Assembly: GCF_900250115.1 (NCBI RefSeq)
Contig: NZ_LT984803.1
Location: forward strand, 2,755,583-2,819,582
Source of the DNA: Cupriavidus taiwanensis
GTDB lineage: Bacteria; Pseudomonadota; Gammaproteobacteria; Burkholderiales; Burkholderiaceae
Reading direction: 5' to 3'
DNA: 64,000 nucleotides
Part shown: positions 30,159-37,710 of the stretch, piece by piece
How the letters are laid out: every line of letters starts with the position of its first letter
How positions within the stretch are numbered: position 1 is the stretch's first letter
Notes under the pieces: model-generated
What the model saw: the letters and a program-made list of their open reading frames with translations, nothing else
What the model was told of the DNA's origin: nothing
Database searches by the model: none
Translations under genes and position numbers: made by a program

Positions 30159-31024
30159 TGGATCGAACTCCACGGGAACAGGCGCTGGTTGGCGCGCTTG
30201 AAGACAAGGTCCGAGACCAGGCCGATGCAGCCGATCACGATGATGCCGAAGATGATCTGCCCGGTATTGAGCAGCGCCTGGCTGTCGGTGATCATGTGCC
30301 CGATGCCCGACGACGAGCCGATCAGTTCGGCCACGATCACATAGGTCCAGGCCCAGCCCAGCACCAGCCGCAGGATCTCGGCGATTTCCGGCGCCGCGCC
30401 CGGGATCAGCACGCGCCGCACGATGCCGGCGCTGTTGGCGCCCAGCGTGTACGCGGCTTCGACCAGGTCCTTGCGCGCGCCGCCGACCGCCACCGCCACC
30501 ATCAGCACGATCTGGAAGAACGAGCCGATGAAGATCACCAGCAGCTTCTGGGTCTCGCCGATGCCGGCCCACAGGATCAGCAGCGGGATGAAGGCCGACG
30601 CCGGCAGGTAGCGGCAGAACGAGACAAAGGGCTCAAAGAAGGCCTCGGCCGCCTTGTACGCGCCCATGAAGATGCCCAGCGGCACCGCCAGCACCGCCGC
30701 CAGCACGAAACCGCCGACCACGCGCCAGACGGTCATGCCGATGTCGCCGATGAAGTTGTACTCGGTGAACAGGGTCAGGCCTTCCCTGGCCATCGTCATC
30801 GGGTCGGCCAGGAAGGTGCGCGGCACGAAGCCGCCCAGCGTCACCACGGCCCACACGCCGAAGAACAGCACGAAGAAGGACAGCCCCAGCATCCAGCGAG
30901 TGTTGGGCGCCACCGGCACCAGCGGTGCCAGCCACGGATGGCGCCGGCGCGGCGGGGCTTCGGCGGCGGCGGAGGCCGCCACGGCGGCGGCCGGGGCGGG
31001 TGAACCTATACGGGCTTGCGTCAT
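30155..31024 (-). CDS. NitT/TauT-type ABC transporter permease
   Basis: A 289-residue inner-membrane permease of the BPD_transp_1 class. It has six or so membrane segments (first about 45-67, WMLGLSFFVLFFGVWAVVTLGGF) and the EAA-like loop VEAAYTLGANSAGIVRRVLIPGAAPEI that docks the ATPase. The first 40 residues are Ala/Pro-rich and basic and probably cytoplasmic. It lies 28 bases after the binding-protein gene and is coupled to the ATPase gene by an ATGA overlap. Confidence 0.92.
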   Translation of the reverse strand: MTQARIGSPAPAAAVAASAAAEAPPRRRHPWLAPLVPVAPNTRWMLGLSFFVLFFGVWAVVTLGGFVPRTFLADPMTMAREGLTLFTEYNFIGDIGMTVWRVVGGFVLAAVLAVPLGIFMGAYKAAEAFFEPFVSFCRYLPASAFIPLLILWAGIGETQKLLVIFIGSFFQIVLMVAVAVGGARKDLVEAAYTLGANSAGIVRRVLIPGAAPEIAEILRLVLGWAWTYVIVAELIGSSSGIGHMITDSQALLNTGQIIFGIIVIGCIGLVSDLVFKRANQRLFPWSSIQ

Positions 31025-31052
31025 GACGTCACGCCTCCTGAGAGCTGCCGGG

Positions 31053-32021
31053 TTACTTGAGGAAACGCGCGTCGTACAGCCTGGTCACGTCCGGCACCTG
31101 GCGGATCACGCCAATGTCCAGCAGCACCGCGGCCGCTTCCTTGCTGAAGCTGGCGAGCTCGCCCTCGAAGAATTTCTTGTTGGCCTCTCGGTCCTGCCAG
31201 CGCAGGTAGGCGGACGACTTGGCGAACTGTTCGCCGGTCTGCTTGACCGCCGCGCCCATGATGTCGTTGGCCTTGGCCGGCTCCTTGCGGATCATCTCGA
31301 GCGCCTCGAAGTAGCTGTCGACCAGCGCCTGCGCGGCCTTGGGATTGTCCTTGAGCCACTTGGGCGCGCAGCCCAGCGTGTCGGTCACCATCGGATAGTC
31401 GAGCGTGGTGGCCAGGATCTTGCCCTTGTCCGGGTTCTGGCGCACCGTTGACAGGTACGGCTCGTAGGTCATGGCGCCATCGTTCTGCCCGGCCACGAAG
31501 GCTTGCGCCGCGGCCTGCGGCGACAGCGTGGTGGTCTTCACGTCCTTGAGCGACATGCCGTTCTTCTTCAGCATCCAGGCCAGCCCGAAGTACGGCGCGG
31601 TCCCCGGCGCATCGACGCCGATGGTCTTGCCCTTGAGGTCGGCAAAGCTCTTCACGTCGGCGCGCACGGCCAGGCCGTCGGCACCGTAGGACTTGTCGAG
31701 CTGGACGATCTGGGTGATGGGGACGCCATTGGCGTTCCAGGCTACATGGGTTTCCACGGTAGTGGCCGCGCACTGGATCGCGCCCGAGGCCAGCGCCAGG
31801 TGGCGGTCCTTCTGCGGGATCATCTTGATCTCGACGTCGACGCCGTTCTTCTTGAAGATGCCCGCCTTGTCGGCCAGCGTCAGCGGCGCAAAGCCGGTCC
31901 ACCCGCTCATGCCGAGCGTCACCGGCGTGTTTTGCGCCTGGGCCGCGCCCGCCGCCAGGGCCGTGGCCAGCATCATCGCCTGCGCTGCCACCCGACCGCG
32001 AAACCTGCTTGGAATCCTCAT
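31053..32021 (-). CDS. NitT/TauT-type ABC transporter substrate-binding protein
   Basis: A 322-residue periplasmic receptor. A signal peptide ends near ALAAGAAQAQ; the mature part begins NTPVTLGMSGWTGFAPLTLADKAGIFKKNGVDVEI, the SsuA/TauA/NMT1-type opening. GAIQCAATTVETHVAW and GKTIGVDAPGTAPYFGLAWML form the ligand cleft region. The ligand is not evident; nitrate, sulfonate, taurine and thiamine-precursor receptors share this fold. Its promoter carries a HutC-like operator, and the gene leads an importer-hutC operon, so a hut substrate is the best inference. Confidence 0.9.
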   Translation of the reverse strand: MRIPSRFRGRVAAQAMMLATALAAGAAQAQNTPVTLGMSGWTGFAPLTLADKAGIFKKNGVDVEIKMIPQKDRHLALASGAIQCAATTVETHVAWNANGVPITQIVQLDKSYGADGLAVRADVKSFADLKGKTIGVDAPGTAPYFGLAWMLKKNGMSLKDVKTTTLSPQAAAQAFVAGQNDGAMTYEPYLSTVRQNPDKGKILATTLDYPMVTDTLGCAPKWLKDNPKAAQALVDSYFEALEMIRKEPAKANDIMGAAVKQTGEQFAKSSAYLRWQDREANKKFFEGELASFSKEAAAVLLDIGVIRQVPDVTRLYDARFLK

Positions 32022-32086
32022 CTGTACGCTCCTTTGGTGTGTCCGTCGACGTCAGGCCATGCGTGTGGCCGTGCTCGTTTTCGGGC

Positions 32087-32115
32087 ATTAAACAATGCCT
32101 GTATATACAAGTCAA
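32087..32115 (-). promoter_or_regulatory. Promoter of the importer-hutC operon with operator in its spacer
   Basis: Minus-strand TTGACT (32115-32110), 17-base spacer, TTTAAT (32092-32087). The HutC-like palindrome CTGTATATACAA at 32099-32110 fills most of the spacer and touches the -35, so bound repressor would block RNA polymerase. Confidence 0.75.
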
Positions 32116-32253
32116 CGTAGGGCTTCCACCAAGCAACCGGGCGGATAATCGCCTTGAAAAGCGCATTCCATCACGGAACCGGCCTTCAGGCGATGCACCG
32201 TCCTGATCGTGGGCATGAACCGCCGGCACCAGTCAGGCGCGCGAAAAGTGTTG

Positions 32254-32265
32254 CTGTATAGACAG
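32254..32265. promoter_or_regulatory. Upstream HutC-like operator
   Basis: CTGTATAGACAG is the reverse complement of the hutH site (28544-28555). It lies about 140 bp upstream of the importer -35, with no gene of its own on the plus strand, so an auxiliary site that loops to the promoter operator is plausible. Confidence 0.6.
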
Positions 32266-32329
32266 GGACCAGAAGACGCCGTGGGACAGCAAGCCCCGTG
32301 CCAGCGGCACGGGGACGACGTTGGAGCAA

Positions 32330-33352
32330 TCAGCCGAAGAAGTCGGCGACGGTGGGATAGCGCAGCCGCAGGCGCAGTTCGCGCTTGAGCCGGCGGTTGT
32401 CGAGCCGGCGCGACTCGCTCATGAAGCTCAGCAAGGTCTGGCCGATCACCTGGAGCGCTTCGCCGCGTGTGATGCGTGGCGGGCGCGGCAGCCCGCGGCG
32501 CTCGGCGACGAGGTCGAAGTAATCCGCCATGCGCAGTTCGGTATCGTCGCTGGCGTGGACCACGCGCTGCGGGCGACCGCGGAACAGCGCCGCCACCATG
32601 ATGCGCGAGAGGTCGTCGGCGTGGATGTGGCTGGTGTAGACGTCGTCCTGCGGCACCAGTGCCGGCGTGCCGCGCCTGAGCCGCGCCAGCGGCAGGCGGT
32701 CCTCGGCGTAGATGCCGGGGATGCGCACCACGCTGGCGCGCCAGCCGGCGTCGCGGCCGAACGCGCGCACCGCCTGCTCGGCGGCGACGCGGCGGCGCGC
32801 GCGCGCGGTCTGCGGCCGCACCGGATGGAATTCGGCCACGCGCGCGCCCTGGCGGTCGCCGTAGACGCCGGTGGTGCTGGCGTAGACAAAGGCAGCGCGG
32901 GGCCCGGTACGGTCGGGTAGAATGGCGGGTTCGCCGGGCAGCATGCCGGCAGCCGTCCTGGCACGGCGCCAGGCGGCCCGGCGCAATGCGGCGAGCAGTG
33001 CACGCGTGCGCGGATCGCCTTCGCCCTGCCCGGGTGGCGGCGCCAGGTCCAGCACCCGCGTGGCCAGCCCGCGCAGCCGCGCCAGCGTGGCCGGCCGGTC
33101 CAGGTCCGCCACCAGCGGCACCGCGCCGGCGGCGCGCAGCTCGGCGCGGCGTGCCGGCTGCGAGGTCACGGCAAAGACACGCATGCGCGACGACAGGATT
33201 CGCAGGCAGCGCGTCCCCACATCCCCGCACCCGACGATCAGCAGGCGCGGGCGGCCCAGCCGGCGCGACGGCGTGGGCAGCCGCGAGGGTTGCGGTGGTT
33301 GCGGTGGCTGTGGGAACCGCGCAGGCTGCAGCTTCGACAGAATTTGGCTCAT
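32330..33352 (-). CDS. NAD(P)-dependent epimerase/dehydratase-like protein (YeeZ type)
   Basis: A 340-residue extended-SDR-like protein. The NAD motif is LLIVGCGDVGTRCLRIL (about 38-54), an atypical GxGxxG, and YASTTGVYGDRQG resembles the active-site region, although the usual YxxxK is not clearly present. The YeeZ group in E. coli shares this shape; no reaction is established. The first 35 residues are low complexity (PQPPQPPQP), encoded by a short tandem DNA repeat. The only good start, ATG 33352, has no ribosome-binding site and is 9 bases from the start of the divergent gene. Confidence 0.8.
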   Translation of the reverse strand: MSQILSKLQPARFPQPPQPPQPSRLPTPSRRLGRPRLLIVGCGDVGTRCLRILSSRMRVFAVTSQPARRAELRAAGAVPLVADLDRPATLARLRGLATRVLDLAPPPGQGEGDPRTRALLAALRRAAWRRARTAAGMLPGEPAILPDRTGPRAAFVYASTTGVYGDRQGARVAEFHPVRPQTARARRRVAAEQAVRAFGRDAGWRASVVRIPGIYAEDRLPLARLRRGTPALVPQDDVYTSHIHADDLSRIMVAALFRGRPQRVVHASDDTELRMADYFDLVAERRGLPRPPRITRGEALQVIGQTLLSFMSESRRLDNRRLKRELRLRLRYPTVADFFG

Positions 33353-33361
33353 AGACCGATT

Positions 33362-34420
33362 ATGGCTTATCAAGTAACCGTCATGCCCAGCGGCCACAAG
33401 TTTGAAGTGGCCGCGGACGAAACCATCCTTGGCGCGGCCCTGCGCCACAGCATCGGGCTGCCCTACGGCTGCAAGAACGGCGCCTGCGGTTCGTGCAAGG
33501 GCCGCGTGCTCGAAGGCAGCATCGTGCAGGGCGACCATGCCCCGTCGGCGCTGACCGCCCAGGAAAAGACCGAGGGCCGCGCGCTGTTCTGCTGCGCCAA
33601 TGCCAGCTCGGACATCACCATCGAATGCCGCGAAGTCCATGGCGCCGGCGACATCCCGATCAAGAAGGTGCCGTGCCGCGTGACCTCGCTGGAGCGCCTG
33701 GCCGATGACGTGATCGCGATCAAGCTGCAGCTGCCGGCGACCGAGCGCATGCAGTACCTGGCCGGCCAGTACGTCGAGTTCCTGCTGCGCGACGGCAAGC
33801 GCCGCAGCTATTCGATCGCCACGCCGCCGCACGAGGACGGCCCGATCGAACTGCATATCCGCCATATGCCGGGCGGCGCCTTCACCGACTACGTGTTCGG
33901 CGCGAAGGAAGGCCAGCCGGCCATGAAGGAGCGCGACATCCTGCGCTTCGAAGGGCCGCTGGGCAGCTTCTTCCTGCGCGAGGACTCGGAAGCGCCGATC
34001 ATCCTGCTGGCTTCCGGCACCGGCTTCGCGCCGATCAAGGCCATCGTCGAGCATGCCGCCTACACCGGCATCCAGCGCCCGATGACGCTGTACTGGGGCG
34101 GCCGCCGGCCCAAGGACCTGTACCTGCACGCGCTGGCCGAGCAGTGGGCGCGCGACCTGCCCAACTTCCGGTACGTGCCGGTGGTCTCCGACGCGCTGCC
34201 CGAAGACAACTGGCATGGCCGCACCGGCTTCGTCCACCAGGCGGTGATCGCCGACCACCCCGACCTGTCGGGCCACGAGGTCTACGCCTGCGGCGCGCCG
34301 GTGATGATCAACGCCGCGCGCGGTGACTTCACGCGCCAGTGCAAGCTGCACGAAGACGCGTTCTTCGCCGACTCGTTCACCTCCGAGGCCGACATGCACG
34401 CGGCCCCGCCGGCGGCCTGA
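33362..34420 (+). CDS. Ferredoxin-type NAD(P)H oxidoreductase (AscD-like)
   Basis: A 352-residue electron-transfer flavoprotein. The N-terminal plant-type [2Fe-2S] domain has YGCKNGACGSCKGRVL and LFCCANA (four cluster cysteines, residues about 38-80). Then follow an FAD domain with RSYSIATPPHEDG, and an NAD domain with LLASGTGFAPIKAIVEHA and VYACGAPVMI. Such proteins are usually annotated as CDP-6-deoxy-delta-3,4-glucoseen reductase, but no deoxysugar genes are near, so that name is probably only homology. It more likely serves as a reductase for an unknown oxygenase or reductase. The ATG at 33362 has no visible ribosome-binding site. Confidence 0.88.
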   Translation: MAYQVTVMPSGHKFEVAADETILGAALRHSIGLPYGCKNGACGSCKGRVLEGSIVQGDHAPSALTAQEKTEGRALFCCANASSDITIECREVHGAGDIPIKKVPCRVTSLERLADDVIAIKLQLPATERMQYLAGQYVEFLLRDGKRRSYSIATPPHEDGPIELHIRHMPGGAFTDYVFGAKEGQPAMKERDILRFEGPLGSFFLREDSEAPIILLASGTGFAPIKAIVEHAAYTGIQRPMTLYWGGRRPKDLYLHALAEQWARDLPNFRYVPVVSDALPEDNWHGRTGFVHQAVIADHPDLSGHEVYACGAPVMINAARGDFTRQCKLHEDAFFADSFTSEADMHAAPPAA

Positions 34421-34478
34421 GCGCCGTCCGCGCGCCGTTCCGCCAGCGCAACAATGCCCGGGCCCGCCAAAATTCGTT

Positions 34479-34507
34479 TTGACACCCGGGCCCGTGCGCC
34501 TTATATT
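34479..34507 (+). promoter_or_regulatory. Strong sigma-70 promoter before argD leader
   Basis: TTGACA (34479-34484), a 17-base spacer, then TATATT (34502-34507). It is the best consensus match in the window. Predicted transcription start is 34513-34515, at or next to the ATG of the short leader ORF. Confidence 0.85.
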
Positions 34508-34514
34508 TGCCCGC

Positions 34515-34583
34515 ATGCACACGACCTTCAACCGACGCCGCAGCTTCCGTACGTCGCTCCCCGCTGGGGTGCCGCGCGGCTGA
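34515..34583 (+). CDS. Candidate Arg-rich leader peptide before argD
   Basis: A 22-codon ORF starting MHTTFNRRRSFRTS, with five arginines (CGA CGC CGC, CGT, CGC), three of them consecutive. It starts at the predicted transcription start, so the mRNA would be leaderless or nearly so, and it has no ribosome-binding site. Thirty bases after its stop begins an intrinsic terminator, followed by an acetylornithine-aminotransferase-type gene. This is the plan of amino-acid attenuators (his, trp, leu), here with arginine codons. GGGGTGC at 34566-34572 could pair with GCAACCCC at 34620-34627, opening the terminator stem. The ORF may also be untranslated; evidence is structural only. Confidence 0.45.
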   Translation: MHTTFNRRRSFRTSLPAGVPRG

Positions 34584-34612
34584 CCGTCGACTGCGTCTGT
34601 TCATGTCAACGA

Positions 34613-34642
34613 GCCACGGGCAACCCCCGTGGCTTTTTGTTT
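34613..34642 (+). terminator. Intrinsic terminator/attenuator inside the argD leader
   Basis: GCCACGGG (34613-34620) pairs with CCCGTGGC (34626-34633) and is followed by TTTTTGTTTT. It lies about 100 bases after the predicted start and 58 bases before argD, so it would stop most transcripts unless read-through is controlled. Confidence 0.85.
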
Positions 34643-34700
34643 TGGTTGCGTCTTGCGCGCCCGTCCGTCCATCGTTACACGCCGACCCCTGGAGTCCGCC

Positions 34701-35888
34701 ATGGCATTTGCTGAGTATCCCGTCCAATCCCTGATGTACATCACCAACCGCCCCGAGCTCGTGTTCACCGAAGGCAAGGGCTCCTGGCTGACGGATCACA
34801 ACGGCAAGCGCTACCTGGACTTCGTGCAGGGCTGGGCGGTGAACTGCCTGGGCCATTCCAACCAGGGCATGATCGACGCGCTGGTGGCGCAGTCGCACAA
34901 GCTGATCAACCCCAGCCCGGCGTTCTACAACGAACCGATGCTGAAGCTGGCCAAGCAGCTGACCGACCATAGCTGCTTCGACAAGGTCTTCTTCGCCAAC
35001 AGCGGTGCCGAGGCCAACGAGGGCGCGATCAAGCTGGCGCGCAAATGGGGCCGCAAGCACAAGGACGGCGCCTACGAGATCATCACCATGGACCACAGCT
35101 TCCATGGCCGCACGCTCGCCACCATGAGCGCGTCGGGCAAGGCCGGCTGGGACACCATCTTTGCACCGCAGGTGCCGGGTTTCCCCCGCGCCGAGCTCAA
35201 CGACCTGGCCTCGGTCGAGCAGCTGATCACCGACAAGACCGTCGGCATCATGCTCGAGCCGGTGCAGGGCGAAGGCGGCGTGATCCCCGCCACGCGCGAG
35301 TTCATGCAGGGCCTGCGCGCGCTTGCCGACAAGCACAAGCTGCTTTTGATCGTCGATGAAGTGCAGGCCGGCTGCGGCCGCTGCGGCACGCTGTTCGCGT
35401 ACGAGCTGGCGGGCGTCGAGCCGGACATCATGACGCTGGGCAAGGGCATCGGCGGCGGCGTGCCGCTGTCGGCGCTGCTGTGCAAGGCCGAGGTCGCCAG
35501 CTTCGAGGCCGGCGACCAGGGCGGCACCTACAACGGCAACCCGCTGATGACCGCGGTCGGCAGCGCCGTGATCGAGCAGCTGACCGCGCCCGGCTTCCTG
35601 GACGAGGTCAAGGCCAAGGGCGACTACCTGAAGGAACAGCTGCTGGCGCTGTCGGCCGAGTTCGGCCTGGGCGGCGAACGCGGCGAAGGCCTGCTGCGCG
35701 CGCTGCTGCTGGGCAAGGACATCGGCCCGCAGCTGGTGGAAGAAGCGCGCGACATGGCGCCGCAGGGCCTGCTGCTGAACGCGCCGCGCGCCAACCTGCT
35801 GCGCTTCATGCCGGCGCTGAACGTCACGCGCGAAGAGATCGACCAGATGATCGGCATGCTGCGCACGCTGCTGAAGAAGCTGGCCTGA
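34701..35888 (+). CDS. argD: Acetylornithine transaminase (class III aminotransferase)
   Basis: PLP aminotransferase of 395 residues, the length and type of ArgD, which makes N-acetylornithine from N-acetylglutamate semialdehyde in arginine synthesis. Visible are [21 protein letters not shown] (PLP phosphate site), [32 protein letters not shown] and the PLP lysine K248 in [14 protein letters not shown]. Related class III enzymes (ornithine, GABA or succinylornithine transaminases) cannot be excluded. GGAG lies six bases before ATG 34701. It stands alone on the plus strand behind a strong promoter and a terminator-containing leader, suggesting control by premature termination. Confidence 0.85.
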   Translation: MAFAEYPVQSLMYITNRPELVFTEGKGSWLTDHNGKRYLDFVQGWAVNCLGHSNQGMIDALVAQSHKLINPSPAFYNEPMLKLAKQLTDHSCFDKVFFANSGAEANEGAIKLARKWGRKHKDGAYEIITMDHSFHGRTLATMSASGKAGWDTIFAPQVPGFPRAELNDLASVEQLITDKTVGIMLEPVQGEGGVIPATREFMQGLRALADKHKLLLIVDEVQAGCGRCGTLFAYELAGVEPDIMTLGKGIGGGVPLSALLCKAEVASFEAGDQGGTYNGNPLMTAVGSAVIEQLTAPGFLDEVKAKGDYLKEQLLALSAEFGLGGERGEGLLRALLLGKDIGPQLVEEARDMAPQGLLLNAPRANLLRFMPALNVTREEIDQMIGMLRTLLKKLA

Positions 35889-35890
35889 GC

Positions 35891-35917
35891 AAAAAAGGCC
35901 TCGCGCGAGGCGAGGCC
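35891..35917 (-). terminator. Terminator at the end of the liv operon
   Basis: GGCCTCGC (35897-35904) pairs with GCGAGGCC (35910-35917). The six A on its left read as T on the minus strand, so it ends leftward transcription of livF. For argD it gives only a hairpin without a T-tract. Confidence 0.75.
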
Positions 35918-35950
35918 TGAGGGCTACTGACAAACTCTGCCTGCTGCAGG

Positions 35951-36110
35951 CTTGCTCCCCTCTCCCGCTTGCGGGAGAGGGGTCGGGGGAGAGGGCAGGA
36001 ACGTCAAAGGCTGAGGCCAGCGGGGTTAAAACCGTTGGCCCCGCTTGATGTGGCACCTTGCTAAACCACCCCTCTCCCCAGCCCTCTCCCGCTGAGGGGA
36101 GAGGGAAAAC
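35951..36110. repeat. BIME-like inverted pair between argD and livF
   Basis: Unit one, 35951-35998: CCCCTCTCCCGC/GCGGGAGAGGGG hairpin and a CGGGGGAGAGGGC tail. Unit two, 36067-36110, inverted: CCCCTCTCCCC then GCCCTCTCCCGC with GGGGAGAGGG. It fills most of the 284-bp gap between convergent genes. Confidence 0.78.
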
Positions 36111-36172
36111 AAGGCCCAGACAAGCTCGAGCGGCTTTGGTGCACCCAAAACCGCCCGCCCTGGCTAACGCCT

Positions 36173-36904
36173 TTACTCGCCCAGGTAGGCGGCCCGCACC
36201 TTGGGGTCGTCCAGCATCTGGCTGGCCTCGCCGCTCATGGTGATCAGGCCGGACTCCATCACGTAGCCGCGGTGCGCGGCCTGCAGCGCCAGGCGCGCGT
36301 TCTGCTCGACCAGCAGCACGGTCACGCCCTGCGCCGAGATATCGCGCACGACCTCGAAGATCTTGTCGACCATGATCGGCGACAGGCCCATCGAGGGCTC
36401 GTCCAGCAGCAGCACCTTGGGCTGGCTCATCAGCGCTCGCGCCATCGCCAGCATCTGCTGCTCGCCACCCGACATGGTGCCCGCCAGCTGGTTGGCACGT
36501 TCCTTCAGGCGCGGGAAGATGCCGAACATGCGATCGACGTCGGCCTTGATGCCGGCCTCGTCGTTGCGCGTGTAGGCGCCCATCTGCAGGTTCTCGGTGA
36601 TGGTCATGCGCGCGAACACGCCGCGGCCTTCCGGCACCATCGCCAGCCCTTGCTTGAGCAGCGTGTAGCTGGGCACGCCCTTGATCGACTTGCCCATGTA
36701 CTCCACGTCGCCGCCGGCCCAGCCCTGCAGGCCGGTGATGGCCTTCATGGTGGTGGTCTTGCCGGCGCCGTTGGCGCCGATCAGCGTGACGAGCTCACCG
36801 TCCTTGATTTCCAGGTCGATACCCTTGACGGCCTGGATGCCACCGTAGGCAACCTTCAGGCCGGAGATCTTCAGTACTGTCTGTTTCATTGCTGGCTGAT
36901 TCAT
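36173..36904 (-). CDS. livF: Branched-chain amino acid ABC transporter ATPase LivF
   Basis: One of two ATPases of the high-affinity Leu/Ile/Val importer. The 243-residue protein has Walker A GANGAGKTT, signature MSGGEQQM, Walker B VLLLDEPSMGLSP and the LivF-specific ending MLDDPKVRAAYLGE. GLAMVPEGRGVFARMTITENL follows the Q-loop as in other LivF proteins. It is the last gene of livHMGF, 16 bases after livG. Confidence 0.96.
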   Translation of the reverse strand: MNQPAMKQTVLKISGLKVAYGGIQAVKGIDLEIKDGELVTLIGANGAGKTTTMKAITGLQGWAGGDVEYMGKSIKGVPSYTLLKQGLAMVPEGRGVFARMTITENLQMGAYTRNDEAGIKADVDRMFGIFPRLKERANQLAGTMSGGEQQMLAMARALMSQPKVLLLDEPSMGLSPIMVDKIFEVVRDISAQGVTVLLVEQNARLALQAAHRGYVMESGLITMSGEASQMLDDPKVRAAYLGE

Positions 36905-36920
36905 TGCTTTCCTCCCGCCA

Positions 36921-37697
36921 TCAGTGCGCCGAAGTGCCGAGGTAGGCCTCGATCACCGCGGGGTTGTTCTGCACCTCATGCGGCAGGCCCTGGGCAATCA
37001 CCTTGCCGTAGTCCAGCACCGTCAGGCGGTTGCACAAGCCCATCACCAGCTTCACGTCGTGCTCGATCAGCAGGATGGTCTTGCCATCGTTCTTGATCTT
37101 GTCGAGCAGGCCGCGCAGTTCGACCTTCTCGGTCGCGTTCATGCCGGCGGCAGGTTCGTCCAGCGCCAGCAGCTTGGGCTCGGTCGCCAGCGCGCGCGCG
37201 ATCTCGAGCCGGCGCTGGTGGCCGTAGGACAGGTTGCGCGCGGTGAAGTTGGCGTACTTGCCGATGCCGACGTAGTCGAGCAGGTCATGCGCCATGTCTT
37301 CGATGCCCTCTTCCTCGCGCCGCACCGAGGGCGGACGGAAGATCGCGCCGAACACGCCGGCCTTGGAGCGCACGTGGCGCCCGACCATCACGTTCTCGAG
37401 CGCGGTCATCTCGCCGAACAGGCGGATGTTCTGGAACGTTCGCGCGATGCCGGCCTTGGCCACTTCATGTACGGCGGTCGGCTGGTAGGGCTTGCCGCCC
37501 AGCACGAACTCGCCCGCATCCGGCGTGTACAGCCCGGTGATCACGTTGAAGAACGTGGTCTTGCCAGCGCCGTTGGGACCGATCAGGCCATAGATCTCGC
37601 CCGGCTTGATCTGCAGGCCCACATCCGACAGCGCCTGCAGGCCGCCGAAACGCTTGTTGACCCCCTGTACCGACAGGAGGAAATCGTTGTTGCTCAT
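36921..37697 (-). CDS. livG: Branched-chain amino acid ABC transporter ATPase LivG
   Basis: Second ATPase of the importer, 258 residues, with GPNGAGKTTFFNVITGLY, the insertion ARTFQNIRLFGEMTALENVMVGRH typical of LivG, LSYGHQRRLEIARAL as signature, LLALDEPAAGMN as Walker B and VIEAYLGTSA at the end. AGGAGG stands just before ATG 37697, which rejects the longer open frame to 37850. It lies 13 bases after livM. Confidence 0.96.
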   Translation of the reverse strand: MSNNDFLLSVQGVNKRFGGLQALSDVGLQIKPGEIYGLIGPNGAGKTTFFNVITGLYTPDAGEFVLGGKPYQPTAVHEVAKAGIARTFQNIRLFGEMTALENVMVGRHVRSKAGVFGAIFRPPSVRREEEGIEDMAHDLLDYVGIGKYANFTARNLSYGHQRRLEIARALATEPKLLALDEPAAGMNATEKVELRGLLDKIKNDGKTILLIEHDVKLVMGLCNRLTVLDYGKVIAQGLPHEVQNNPAVIEAYLGTSAH

Positions 37698-37710
37698 GTT
37701 GTCCTCCTGG

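Larger units (their letters stand above)
32022..32329. other. 308-bp control region of the importer-hutC operon
   Basis: Holds the promoter at 32087-32115, two HutC-like palindromes (32099-32110 and 32254-32265), and a 9-bp hairpin CCCCGTGCC/GGCACGGGG (32294-32314) just after the epimerase stop that lacks a T-tract. No gene was found. Confidence 0.7.

Noticed and set aside
32294..32314. Hairpin CCCCGTGCC/GGCACGGGG after the epimerase gene as a true terminator
   Set aside because: No T-tract follows on the minus strand. Its core equals the stem at 1621-1647, but one shared 8-base stem is not enough to call a repeat family.
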